64,000 nucleotides of DNA from Chrysoperla carnea. Lineage: Eukaryota > Arthropoda > Insecta > Neuroptera > Chrysopidae. Below the pieces are notes generated by a model. It was not told the origin of the DNA, ran no database searches, and worked only from the letters and a program-made list of their open reading frames with translations. Below, in pieces: positions 47,318-57,969 of this stretch (the stretch's first letter is position 1; each line of letters starts with the position of its first letter). The position numbers were made by a program, and so were the translations under genes. The DNA lies in NCBI RefSeq assembly GCF_905475395.1, contig NC_058342.1, forward strand, positions 30,772,140 through 30,836,139, written 5' to 3'.

Positions 47318-48316
47318 AATATCCCAGAAATTATTCGTTTAATCGTCAAAGAGACCCGATTTATATATTTTTTTGGGGGTCCTAATTACGCTAAATAATT
47401 CAAAGACACGAAGATTTTGTTGACTTGGCGAATATCAATCAATTGATACAGACCTAAATATTGCATCTCTGTATATTTATTGCACGTGATATTAGAAATT
47501 ATGTTTAGATTATTATTTCTAATAAATCTTAAAATTTATGAATAAAGAAATGTCCTTTTTTATGTAATCAGTCAATCATTAACATAATACAAAAATTTTA
47601 TGCGTTCCAAACAAACATTTTAAACAACAAATTTTTGGCATTCCGTACCAAATTCTATCGAAAATTTATTAAATTTAATCCTATAATAAGAATTACACAA
47701 AAAACTCAAGGAATGCCCTCGAGAAGCTGTAGCTATGATTTCAAACGGCCATCGCCCGGATACCGTAAGTTAAGTGGCACTAGACGGCTGCTTCTGTCTT
47801 TAAAAATTATTTGCACAGTTTTGAGCAAAAATAATTTTAGTCTCATATCGTTAGATATCTTAAAATGCTCAAATGTTGTCAACCCGAATTTGAATTTTGG
47901 GTTTGGAATCTTTATTGGACGGATTATTTTTTTTGTTTTGTTTATAAACATTGTATTTCTATAATTTCAAGTCAAAATTGAATTACATATCATTAACCTT
48001 GAAATAAATATAATCAAAAATTTTAGATTGGAAATATTGTTGATTACCCTTCAAATTGTAAACGTCACTTTTTTGATAACATACATTGTTAAGTAGCTAG
48101 ATAAAAATGAATTTTTCCCAATAAATTTTGATTTAAAACCGTATAATGATTCATCCATTGTCCTAGAAAACACGTGTTTACCTGTTTGTGTGGATTTTTC
48201 GTTGAAAAAAAAATCAGTTGCTAAATTTCCTTTAAACACAATTCATCGGAATTGAAATTATTATCTAATATTTATTTGAAAAATTCGATTAGTGCTTCGG
48301 ATTTCGTTGTGCCAAT
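47318..48316. other. No gene seen
   Basis: Frames at 47635-47964 (+) and 47733-47951 (-) overlap. The only less AT-rich patch (47705-47805, CGGCCATCGCCCGGATACCG) matches nothing I recognise. The last ~100 bases could be 5' UTR of candidate exon B. Confidence 0.4.
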
Positions 48317-48330
48317 ATGGAATCAATACT
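48317..48330 (+). CDS. Candidate short first coding exon B
   Basis: GCCAATATGG gives an ATG in good context. The codons ATG GAA TCA ATA CT (M-E-S-I-) run into a GTAAGT donor (48331). It contributes exactly 14 bases, as candidate exon A does, so both would splice to the same acceptor in the same frame (phase 2). Both begin M-acidic-x-I, which adds to the resemblance. Two such exons 4.7 kb apart fit alternative promoters of one gene whose shared exons lie to the right of the window. This is inference: no transcript evidence exists here, and the pattern could be chance. Confidence 0.4.
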
Positions 48331-48904
48331 GTAAGTAGTAAAATTAATGGTTTTAATCTTGAATTGCATAATGTTTGAAAAATTGACTTTATAGTTATAC
48401 ATAGACTAAGCATCCCCTATCTTTCCGTACAGTGAGTATCGTGCAAACATCTGAGGTGATTGCTTAGGTCAGCTAGGGATATTTACCAAAAAAATACATT
48501 TAACAAAAAAGCACATACAATGAATGTTAAATTTTCATATCACAAAATGTTTTACATAAAATATTGTGATTTCGTTGAACTTTTTCGCTTTTTGGCTTAA
48601 AAAATACTTATCACGTATCACTTTACATTTTTTCTTACGAATCTACAATGGATTTCACCTAAGCAATTACCTCAGATGTTAACATGCTTACAATCGTTTG
48701 ATACTCAGTCTATGTAACTCTAACGTCAATGGTTTGATGAATGGTTTGAGAGTGTCAAATATCTAGTTAACCGTGAATATTTATACCCTGAATTTATGTA
48801 ACCAATCAAGGTATAAGTACTAATTTTAGTCCCAAGTTTGTAACTCTTAGAAATGTTGATGAAAAGAACCAAATTATGGTATAGGCGTGCATAAAATGCA
48901 CGCC
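48331..48904. other. Possible intron; partial family B repeat
   Basis: About 48825-48900 contains TTTTAGTCCCAAGTTTGTAA and TGGTATAGGCGTGCATAAAA of family B, ending in a small GCGTGCATAAAATGCACGC hairpin. Otherwise nothing recognised. Confidence 0.5.
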
Positions 48905-49310
48905 TGTATAATAATAATTAAGTAAAAATACTTTCAAACAATTTCCTTATGATTGGAACAAGTGCAGATAAATAATTATAATATTTTCAATAGAATGGAA
49001 TTGAATTTCAAATATGAATTCATTGATACAAAATCACTGAAGTTAAATAAACAAAATCATTACTTCTATGAAACAGATTGATTTTAGTTTAAAGTCATGA
49101 ATTTTATTGATGGAAAATAAAATTGTATGTACTTAGTTGGAATAAATAATCGTGTAAATAAAGCGAATCGACGAATTAAAAGAAAATTTCTTTGCGTTTG
49201 CTTTTAAATATAGAATTTGGTTACTACGAACACATATCTGCCATGTCTTGTCTATATGTGGTTGTGTCTACTACATGAATATTTTTGTTACTAACCTACA
49301 GAAAGTTTGA
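48905..49310 (+). repeat. Dispersed family D repeat, copy 1
   Basis: AAACAATTTCCTTATGATTG, AATGGAATTGAATTTCAAAT, AAATAAACAAAATCATTACT, TTAAAGTCATGAATTTTATT, TATATGTGGTTGTGTCTACT and TTTTTGTTACTAACC match 56540-56885 in inverse order and orientation. Confidence 0.8.
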
Positions 49311-49652
49311 AATAAACTTATTGATTGTTGCATTTAAAAAATTGCATTTTATCAATAAAAATTACTGAATTTGGTTTAAGGTGATATTAAAACTATGCCG
49401 AGTATGTTTTTATTATCTGCGTCAATTTTATTATAACATTTAGCAAAATTTCCGTAAAAAATTGATTATGAATCTCACATCACTTCCATATGCATGCTAA
49501 AAGTTGGCAGGCATTCTTAAATCAGATTTTATTAGTATAGATAAGGAGAATTATTCCAAGGAGGTGAATGGGTCTCGAAATAAACAAGTAAAATTTACCA
49601 AATTTTAAAACTCTTGCCAAAATAGGATACCTTAACATTTCGAATTCTCTAG

Positions 49653-50225
49653 TTATACCATGTATATAAAATATACTAAGGTATACTATGTTTAGTCCCA
49701 AGTTTGTAACGCTTAAAAATTTCGAAGCTATGAACAAAATTTTGATATAGATGTTCATAAAATCACCTAAATAGTCCATTTCCGGTTGTCTGTCTGTCTG
49801 TCTGTCTGTCTGTCGTCTATCCGCCTGTTATCAAGCTAAAATTTTTATAGCGTGCTTAGGAAGTGAGGGATTTTTATGTCGGTATTTTAAAGTCAGATCG
49901 AGTTTGTAAATGAGCAACATAGGTCAATTGGGTCTTGGGTCCGTAGGACCTATCTTGTAAACCGTTAGAGATAGAAAAAAAGTTAAAATGTAAAAAATTC
50001 TTATTATAAAAAAATAAACAACTTTTGTATGAAACATTTTTTCGTTAACATCACTGTTTACCCGTGAGAGAGCAAATTATGTGCAAATTGTATAGTATGT
50101 ATTATATGTTAACATCAGTTATATATGTGTGACACGTATGTCTGTGTAATGTGACAGAGTTATCAACACTGTCTATATATGGTATTTCAACAATTAACTC
50201 AGTCAATTGTTTGTTTTCACTTGTT
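49653..50225 (+). repeat. Dispersed family B repeat, near-full copy
   Basis: The most complete + strand copy. It has TATACCATGTATATAAAATA, TAGTCCCAAGTTTGTAACGC, ATAGATGTTCATAAAATCAC, a (TGTC)n microsatellite at 49790-49815, AATGAGCAACATAGGTCAAT, TAAACCGTTAGAGATAGA, CACTGTTTACCCGTGAGAGA and a CTCAGTCAATTGTTTGTTTT end. No open frame. The - strand copy at 63178-63680 is of similar length. Confidence 0.8.
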
Positions 50226-50954
50226 TTAAATAGTTTCTGAGAGATGATCTTAAAATATAAGAATTTTGAAGAGTTATCTGTAGATTATACCCTGGAGTCT
50301 ATCAGACCTGAAAAATTTGCAAATGTGCAAATTTGGTGAAATTATCTCTTAAATGTGTATTTACTATAACGTATTTATATATGGAGGTTAAGATAAAGAG
50401 ATTATTATTAAATTTTAATATCCTATCATTTTCAAGTAGTCATTATCGCAAGTTGTCTCCACTTAATAAAAACAATATAATTAATGTCATAGAAATATTT
50501 ACTAATGGATACACCCTTATTCGGATAAATTCAACGTCATAGAACGCAAAAATTGATAAAGAAGTCTTAAGGACGGACGTTCTCAGAAAGTCACGTTTTC
50601 TTAGGATCATCTTTAAATCGTGAATATGCGTTCTCATTAAAACACTTTACAAGCAAGTAAATTTTTTAATATCCCTTAAGGTATAAGGACTCTAGGATAT
50701 TTCATAGTAATTTAATAACCCAAAATTTTGTTTAAACTTAAAAAAAATGTTATTTTATAAAACGGCATTATAAAATTTATTACTAAAGTATATTTCAAAA
50801 TAAAAAATTTCTAAATATTTTGATTCTTCCATTTTAAAATATATAAAAGACCTTGAATTTTGTATAATTTTTTTTGCAATATGATTGGTTACCACCTCTG
50901 TATCATTTGTGCAATATTGTAAAATTTATATGTAAATTGGATGTTGAGTTTCCA
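50226..50954. other. No gene seen
   Basis: AT-rich DNA. Overlapping frames at 50333-50637 have no domain. Confidence 0.45.
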
Positions 50955-51985
50955 AAGAGTCTCCCTCTTTGGAAAAATCGAGAAATTCAAAAAAAATTTT
51001 TTGTTTCTGAAATCGATAAAACTGAGTTTATAAGGTAATTTTGACCCAAAAAATTCAAAAATCCGGTTTGTTTGGCGATTGAGTAGATAATTTCGGAGAA
51101 AAACGATATCGCAGGTCGATTTTTGACATTATCTCGAAAAATACTATTTCAATTTTTAAACGACGCCGATTTTTGAATTTTTTGGGTCAAAATAATCTTA
51201 TAACATGAGTTTTGTCCAAATCGGAAACAGAAAATTTTTTTCGATTTTTGGCAATTTTTTTAAGGGGTACCCCTTTGAAAAAATCGAAAAATTTTAAAAA
51301 AATTTTTTGTCTCTGAAATCGATAAAACTGAGTTTATAAGGTAATTTTGACCCAAAAAATTCAAAAATCCGGTTTGTTTGGCGATTGAGTAGATAATTTC
51401 GGAGAAAAACGATATCGCAGGTCGATTTTTGACATTATCTCGAAAAATACTATTTCAATTGTTAAACGAAGCCGATTTTTGAATTTTTTGGGTCAAAATA
51501 ATCTTATAACATGAGTTTTGTCCAAATCGGCAACATAAAATTTTTTTCGATTTTTGGCAATTTTTTAAGGGGTACCCCTTTGAAAAAATCGAAAAATTCT
51601 CAAAATTTTTTTTGTTCCTGAATTTGATATAACTGAATTTATAAGGTAATTTTGACCCAAAAAGTTCAAAAATCGGGTTTATTTTTCGATTGAGCTGGTA
51701 GTTTCAGAGAAAAACGATATTACGGATCGATTTTTAACGTTATTTCGAAAAGTATTTGTTTAATTGTTAAATGAAGCCGATTTTTGAATTTTTTGGGTCA
51801 AAGTTACCGTATAATATGAGTTTTGTCCAAATCGGACACAAAAAATTTTGTTCGATTTTTGGCAATTTTTTTAAGAGGTACCTTGATTTTGGAAAAATCG
51901 AGAAATTCACAAAATTTTTGTTGTTCCTGAATTTGATATAACTGAGTTTGTAAGGTCATTTCGACCCCAAAAAATTGAGTTTATT
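50955..51985 (+). repeat. Tandem array 2 of the ~306-bp hairpin satellite
   Basis: GGTACC-type heads at 51266, 51571 and 51877 (periods 305 and 306) and a partial unit before them give about 3.4 units. Arms such as TTTTGACCCAAAAAATTCAA and TTTGAATTTTTTGGGTCAAA recur in every unit. The first units have an ATCGCAGGTCG centre variant, and the third has ATTACGGATCG. Confidence 0.92.
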
Positions 51986-52527
51986 TAGCCATGGATTCCC
52001 TCAAAACAGTATACAATATAGCGTACACACCGATACTGACACAGTAATATCCACAAAAAATTTCTTACCATATAAGAGACCTTTTTGAGAGAATGACCCA
52101 AAAAGTCTTAAAAATTGTTACTTGGTTCCAGAAGTTAACGTTGAGTGGCTTTCGAAATTTATTAAAAAATTGGACCGGATTTTTATCTGAAAAACTTTTT
52201 TTATTCAGGGACGTCTTTACAATGGGAATAACCCAAAAAATCGTTTTGAAAATTTTTCTCAAAAGATGCGCTGATAATATCTATGCTCCACTAAATAAGT
52301 GATTTAAAGATCTATAAAACAATAATAGAAATTTCAATGGACTTTGGACCTTTTTATTTTGCTAATGTCTGTACAGAATACACATAAATTATGTAACACA
52401 TGCAAAAAAAAAAAAAAAAATACATTTATGCCTAAAAATTAAAATTAAGTTCAACGAATGAAACAAAAAAAATTTACATCTAAACCGGTTATTTATGTTA
52501 ATTAAGTTTAAATAGAATTATTATTTA
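51986..52527. other. No gene seen
   Basis: Frames on both strands at 52065-52302 are mirror products of AT-rich DNA. A poly(A) run is near 52407-52423. Confidence 0.45.
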
Positions 52528-52552
52528 TTTATTGCTTATACTTATTACCTGA

Positions 52553-52967
52553 CTAGAGTGATACCCACCCGCTTCGCTGAGTTTAAAAGTAAAGTATAAC
52601 ACTCGACATAATGGTAAGGATTGTTTTACACAGATAAAATATATGTATGGTTTTTGTATTTTTTTAAATGTATAATAGTCGTAATTATTCATTGAGTATA
52701 AAAGAAAAGATGGCCGTGAAATATTTTATATTGACTATTTTTACAGAAATCTGTAATTTATGGTAATGTCAAATTAAATTTATTTTTAATTTTTATTTTA
52801 TTTTTTATTAATTTATCTTTATAAATTATATCTCATGTGTTATTCTGAAGTATGAGCTATATTGCTGTACAGTTTCATTAAAAACCATTCGCTAGTTTTA
52901 GCATGAAATCGTAACAAACAAACAACCAAACAAACATGCTTACTTTCGCATTTATAATATATAGAGA
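52553..52967 (-). mobile_element. Non-autonomous Helitron
   Basis: On the - strand it begins TCTCTATATATTATAAATGC after an A, and ends with the CTCAGCGAAGCGGGTGGGTA hairpin, TCACTCTAG and a following T. The length is 415 bp. It matches the copies at 670 and 11636 in inverse orientation. Unusually for a Helitron, a 25-bp near-perfect direct repeat abuts both ends (52528-52552 and 52968-52992). Confidence 0.88.
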
Positions 52968-52992
52968 TTTATTGCTTTTACTTATTACCTGA

Positions 52993-53200
52993 TAGATTTA
53001 AAATTGGTCAAGCATTTGTCGGAATTTTGACAGGCAGGGTTCTGTAAATGTAAATTGCAGACAAATGAGCAAAAACTCGCGAAATGGAGAAAAAAAACAG
53101 TATTTTTTTTTATATAAATTTATATAAAAGTATATCTGTCAATTGAGAAGAATAATTTTCAAAATATTGAAAATTGAAAATTTGATTTCATTATTCAGAG
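52993..53200. other. No gene seen
   Basis: Spacer between a Helitron and a satellite array. No feature recognised. Confidence 0.4.
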
Positions 53201-54653
53201 TATTACATCCAGATTTCATCCAATTTTAATAAATCAAGTATGTAATCCTACTAAATTTGGGTCATACTTTTCAAATTTGTGGTCAAAATTAACCTAGCTA
53301 TAATAGATTTCAAGAATGTGGAGTCCTCGTCCCGGAATTAAGCACATAAGTGATAGCTAGCGAAAAACTGACATCACAGCTGAAAAGAATGACCCAAAAA
53401 TAGTGGGTTTCAAAAAAAATTCCAATAAGATCCGATCAAATTTGCCTGTGTTATCAAAAAAATTAAATTTTTATACTTCATGACGTCATCAAAATCCAAA
53501 AAAATTAATTTTGCTCTATCTTTCCCAAATTTTATCCAATTTTGATAAACCAAGTATGGAATCCTACTAACTTTGGGTCATAATTTTCAAATTTTTGGTC
53601 AAAATTAATCTAGCTATAAAAGATTTCAAGAATGTGGAGTCCTCGTCCCGGAATTAAGCACATAAGTGATAGTTAGCAAAAAACGGACATCAAAGCTGAA
53701 AAGTTCGAGCCAAAATTAGTGGGTTTCAAAAAAAATTCCAATGAAATCGGATCAAATATGCCTCTGTTATCAAAAAAATTAAATTTTTTAACTTCATGAC
53801 GTCATCAAAATCCAAAAAAATTAATTTTGCTCTATCTTTCCCAAATTTTACCCAATTTTGATAAACCAAGTATGGAATCCTACTAAATTTGGGTCATACT
53901 TTTCAAATTTGTTGTCAAAATTAACCTAGCTATAATAGATTTCAAGAATTTGGAGTCCTGGTCCCGAAATTAAGCCCATAAATGATAGCTAGCAAAAAAC
54001 TAATATCAAAGCTGAAAAGCTCGACCCAAAATTAGTGGGTTTGAAAAAAAATTTCAATAAGATCGGATCAAATATGAATGTGTTATCAAAAAAATTAAAT
54101 TTTTTAACTTCATGACGTCATCAAAATCCAAAAAAATTAATTTTGCTCTATCTTTCCCAAATTTTACCCAATTTTGACAAACCAAGTATGTAATCCTACT
54201 AAATTTGGGTTCTACTTTCCAAATTTGTGATCAAAATTAACCTAGCTCTAATAGATTTCTAGAATGTGGAGTCCTGCTCCCGGAATCAAGCACATTAGTG
54301 ATAGCTAACGAAAAACTGACATCAGAACTGAAAAGAATAACCAAATATTAGTGTGTTTCAAAAAAAATTCCAATAAAACGAATCAAATTTGCCTGTGTTA
54401 TCAAAAAAATTAAATTTTTTAACTTCATGACGTCATCAGAATTCAGAAAATTTATTTTTGCTCTATCACATCCAAATTTTATCCAATTTTGATCAATCAA
54501 GAAATTAATCCTACTAAATTTGGGTCATACTTTTCAAATTTGTGATCAAAATTAACCTAGCTCTAATAGATTTCTAGAATGTGGATTCCTGCTCCCGGAA
54601 TTAAGCACATTAGTGATAGCTAACGAAAAACTGACATCACAACTGAAAAGAAT
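53200..54653 (+). repeat. Tandem array 2 of the ~316-bp palindromic repeat
   Basis: TCCCGGAATTAA-type landmarks at 53330, 53646, 53962, 54278 and 54593 give periods of 316, 316, 316 and 315 bp and about 4.6 units. CATGACGTCATC is present in each complete unit. The array stops in mid-unit and is joined directly to a Helitron 5' terminus (54654-54684). Confidence 0.93.
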
Positions 54654-54684
54654 GCTTACTTTCGCATTTATAATATGTAGAGAT
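54654..54684 (-). mobile_element. Helitron 5' terminus joined to the 316-bp array
   Basis: GCTTACTTTCGCATTTATAA then TATGTAGAGA followed by T is the complement of the Helitron 5' end TCTCTACATATTATAAATGC. It starts with no spacer after the last satellite unit, so the array looks like cargo of a Helitron-type element. The matching 3' end was not found. Confidence 0.7.
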
Positions 54685-55230
54685 TCACAGAGGTAGAGAA
54701 GTAAGAACAATTAGCGAGTTAGCCGGCCACCTTCAAAACCTTCATAAATAATGTATTACACATTTTTAGAAGAAAGAAAACATATTCATATTTTCATTAA
54801 TTACGACCTTTTTGTTTAATTGTTTATTTATTTTGTTAAGGTTAACTAGAAATAAGCCACAGTAAATTTATTTAATTTCATAGAATATTTTTATTAATTT
54901 TTTTTTTTTTAATTAAAGACATTTTAATAAGTTGTTCTAAAGTTTGTTAATAATAATATTATTAAGGTTATTCGAGTTGTACTACAAAAAATTATACTCT
55001 TGTAAAAAATCTATTTTCTCGAATGCCATTACATTTACCTCATGTAGGCGACACTAAGGCTTTAAAAGTTTAAAATCTTTTCAGTGAATTTTGATTGAAT
55101 CTGGATGAAAAATTACTGACATCTATTGTATGCATCGTGGTTCGCTTCGTATGTATCGTATAGTGTGAAGTCCGTTTGGCTTTGTCAGTTTTGGTTGATT
55201 TAACGTATATCGAGGGTGTGATATATGATT
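54685..55230. other. No gene seen
   Basis: AT-rich DNA with a T run near 54899-54911. Nothing else recognised. Confidence 0.45.
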
Positions 55231-55231
55231 A

Positions 55232-55665
55232 TCAAGGATTACGAATTTGATAAAACTGAGTTTGTAAGGTAATTTTGACCCAAAAAGTTCAAAAATCGGG
55301 TTTACATGGCGAATGGGCTGGTAATTTCAGAGAAAAATGATATCACGGATAGATTTTTAAGGTTATCTGGAAAAATACACGTTGAATTGTTAAATGAAGG
55401 CGATTTTTGAATTTTTTGGGTCAAAATAACCTTATAAAATGAGTTTTGTCCAAATCGGCAACAGACAATTTTTTTCGATTTTTGGTAATTTTTTTAAGGG
55501 GTACCCCTTTGGAAAAATCGAGAAATCCACAAAATTTTTTTTGTTCTTGAATTTGATATAACTGAGTTTATAAGGTAATTTTGACCCAAAAAGTTCAAAA
55601 ATCGGGTATACATGACGATTGGGCATGGGGAATTTCAGAGAAAAACGATATCACGGATCCGGAAA
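55232..55665 (+). repeat. Array 3 of the ~306-bp hairpin satellite (about 1.4 units)
   Basis: AATTTGATAAAACTGAGTTT near 55246 and AATTTGATATAACTGAGTTT near 55549 are one period apart (~303 bp). A GGTACCCC head lies at 55500. It breaks off after ATATCACGGATC near 55658. The 64-codon frame on the - strand here is a repeat by-product. Confidence 0.88.
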
Positions 55666-56539
55666 TGGAGCCGATTTTTAGGCTGTACTCAATATATGAT
55701 ATTCTTTCTTTATTCGTCCATTAAGAGAAAATTTTCTTTACGTTAGCTATCGAACATCCTGAAGATGTCATTACAAATCAAATAAGCCTTGAGTGTATAT
55801 TAATGTTGATTAAACTATCAAATGAAATCAATTGTTACTATACAACAAGATTTTTTTATTATTATTATTGTTACATATTTTTTAATTATTTTGATTATAA
55901 TTAAAATCATTTAACGAACATATGGTAAATTATATCATAATATTAATATTTTATTTTTAATAATTATTTGTGATTTATGTGCCCTACAGCCACAACTTTA
56001 ACACTCATTTTGTTTATGTATTACATTAGTCACGTGCTGCAGCGGCCTTAGAGTGGTACGAATAGTACTCCTACACCTGGTACCGTCATCCGGTAGCACA
56101 CGAATTTCCCAATTTTTTTTAATTTTATGTATTATACACTGAACAAAACATTCTTAATATGAATCGATATGAGGTTGTGTCAACCTCATTGCAAGTGCAA
56201 ATATTTAAAAATGGGGCCACCAATGTGATACAACTACCATACGGGGTTGAGTGGTGAAGTTTACACAAGCGCATTAGTTGTTTGTATGAAAGACAAAATT
56301 TCAACCACTTTCTACCACTTTTAAATATCATCACAAAATACTAATGTGATTGACACAACCGCATGATCACGTTTGTTAGGTTTATTCAAAAAAACAGAAG
56401 AGTTTTCTTCGAGTCGGGCTTGAATTACCGTTGATTTGAGTGTCTTAAGTTCATTGTTGTATCAACTGGGCTACCGATGGTTGTTTTTATATGTTAAAAA
56501 TATGTTCTCTATTATAAAAATGATCAATATGTTTATTTC
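55666..56539. other. No gene assigned; GC-richer patch
   Basis: A patch at about 56030-56110 (GTGCTGCAGCGGCC, GTACCGTCATCCGGTAGCAC) stands out from AT-rich surroundings, but it is short and I cannot identify it. A GAGGTTGTGTCAACCTC hairpin is at about 56171-56187. Frames at 56125-56334 (-) and 56436-56624 (+) have no domain. Confidence 0.4.
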
Positions 56540-56885
56540 AAACTCTCTGTACATTAGTAACAACAATCTTCATGTAGTTGACACAATCGCACATTGGCTA
56601 GTCCTGACAGGTATATGTTCGTAATAAAATCCTATATTTACACGATTATATATTCCACCTAAGTACAATTTTATTTTCCATCAATAAAATGCATGACTTT
56701 AAACTAAACCCAAGCTCTTTCATAAAAGTAATGATTTTGTTTATTTAAATTCAGTGATTTTGTATCAATGAATTCATATTTTAAATTCAATTCCATTCTG
56801 TTGTAAATACAATTATTTAGCTAGACTTGTTCCAATCATTAGGAAATTGTTTGAAAGTATTTTTACTTTATTTCAATATGTTTAT
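56540..56885 (-). repeat. Dispersed family D repeat, copy 2 (inverse)
   Basis: Inverse of 48905-49310: TTAGTAACAACAATCTTCAT, AGTACAATTTTATTTTCCAT, TGACTTTAAACTAAA, GTAATGATTTTGTTTATTTA, TTCAATTCCATTCTGTTG, TTGTTCCAATCATTAGGAAA. Confidence 0.8.
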
Positions 56886-57204
56886 TGAATAAAATTGAAT
56901 AAAAAAGTGTTATTATATCTCGATAACAAATATTCTGATATCACCATTTCATTTTTTTTTTATTGGTCATTAAATCGATACTTTCTAACTAGAAAACGGA
57001 CATTAATGACAATAATGTTAGTTATTAACCTATTTAAATTTTATAACCCTTAAAACTGACACAGTTCGATAGAATGAAATTTTACAGGATCTAACTCAAA
57101 GAAAATTTAATTCTAGGCAATCTGAAGTCTAATTTCTTTCGGTACCCAACGAAAATAAAACCTTTAGTTAATATACGATCAGTTTTGTGGTTTTCAAATT
57201 ATCA
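56886..57204. other. No gene seen
   Basis: AT-rich DNA without a recognised feature. Confidence 0.5.
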
Positions 57205-57214
57205 ACATTTTTAT

Positions 57215-57345
57215 ACTCTGTGTATATGAAATTTATCAGGGTATATAAAATTTAGTCCTAAATTTATAATGCTTAGAAATATTGAATCTACAAACAAAAT
57301 ATTGGTATAGATGTTTATAATATCATCTAATTAATCCATTTCCAC
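57215..57345 (+). repeat. Dispersed family B repeat, 5' fragment
   Basis: GTATATGAAATTTATCAGGG, TTTAGTCCTAAATTTATAAT, ATAGATGTTTATAATATCAT and AATTAATCCATTTCC align with the start of family B. Confidence 0.7.
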
Positions 57346-57965
57346 CGAAAAGGGAAAAAATAGTGTATTCGAGATTATAACAATTTTAAAATGAAATAAT
57401 TCAAAATTTTCCCTCGCAATAGGTGCCAAAACTCTGTTTATTGTGATCAAGGGACTTTGAACCGTACTTGCTAAAACATCCGAACTACCTTAAAAAAAAT
57501 AAAAAAAACTTCATACTTAATAATTAATAACACATTTTTACAACAAGTTACAAATATTGTATTTTCAAAACAATTTCTATCCTCAATTACACATAATTTT
57601 ATATTCTAAACATTTATAATAGCATTGCTTACGTAATAATTAAAACATAACCTCCTTGAAAAGCATAGCATACTAGTGAGCTGAGTTGATATACAAAGTT
57701 TAAAAAAATATTTATCTTACCGGAAGAAAAATTATTACAATAACAATAGCAAATAGATTATAATATAGGCAGCGGTTTGGTTTGTGTTGAATTGTTAGTT
57801 TTTATCCTTGGCATTTAACATCAATCTGGGTTAAACATTTATTAGCATCTATTAAATAGCTTTACTCTATACCTGATATCGCTTTCTTCAATATTCATAA
57901 TAAATTACATAAATATGTTTGTTTAGTTTCTTGTTAGTCGCAGAAATAAAACACTAAAAACGGTC
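57346..57965. other. No gene seen
   Basis: AT-rich DNA without a recognised feature. Confidence 0.5.
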
Positions 57966-57969
57966 AAAG

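Noticed and set aside
47635..47964. 109-codon frame on the + strand
   Set aside because: It has no recognisable domain, is hydrophobic at the end only because of T-rich DNA, and is mirrored by an open frame on the other strand.
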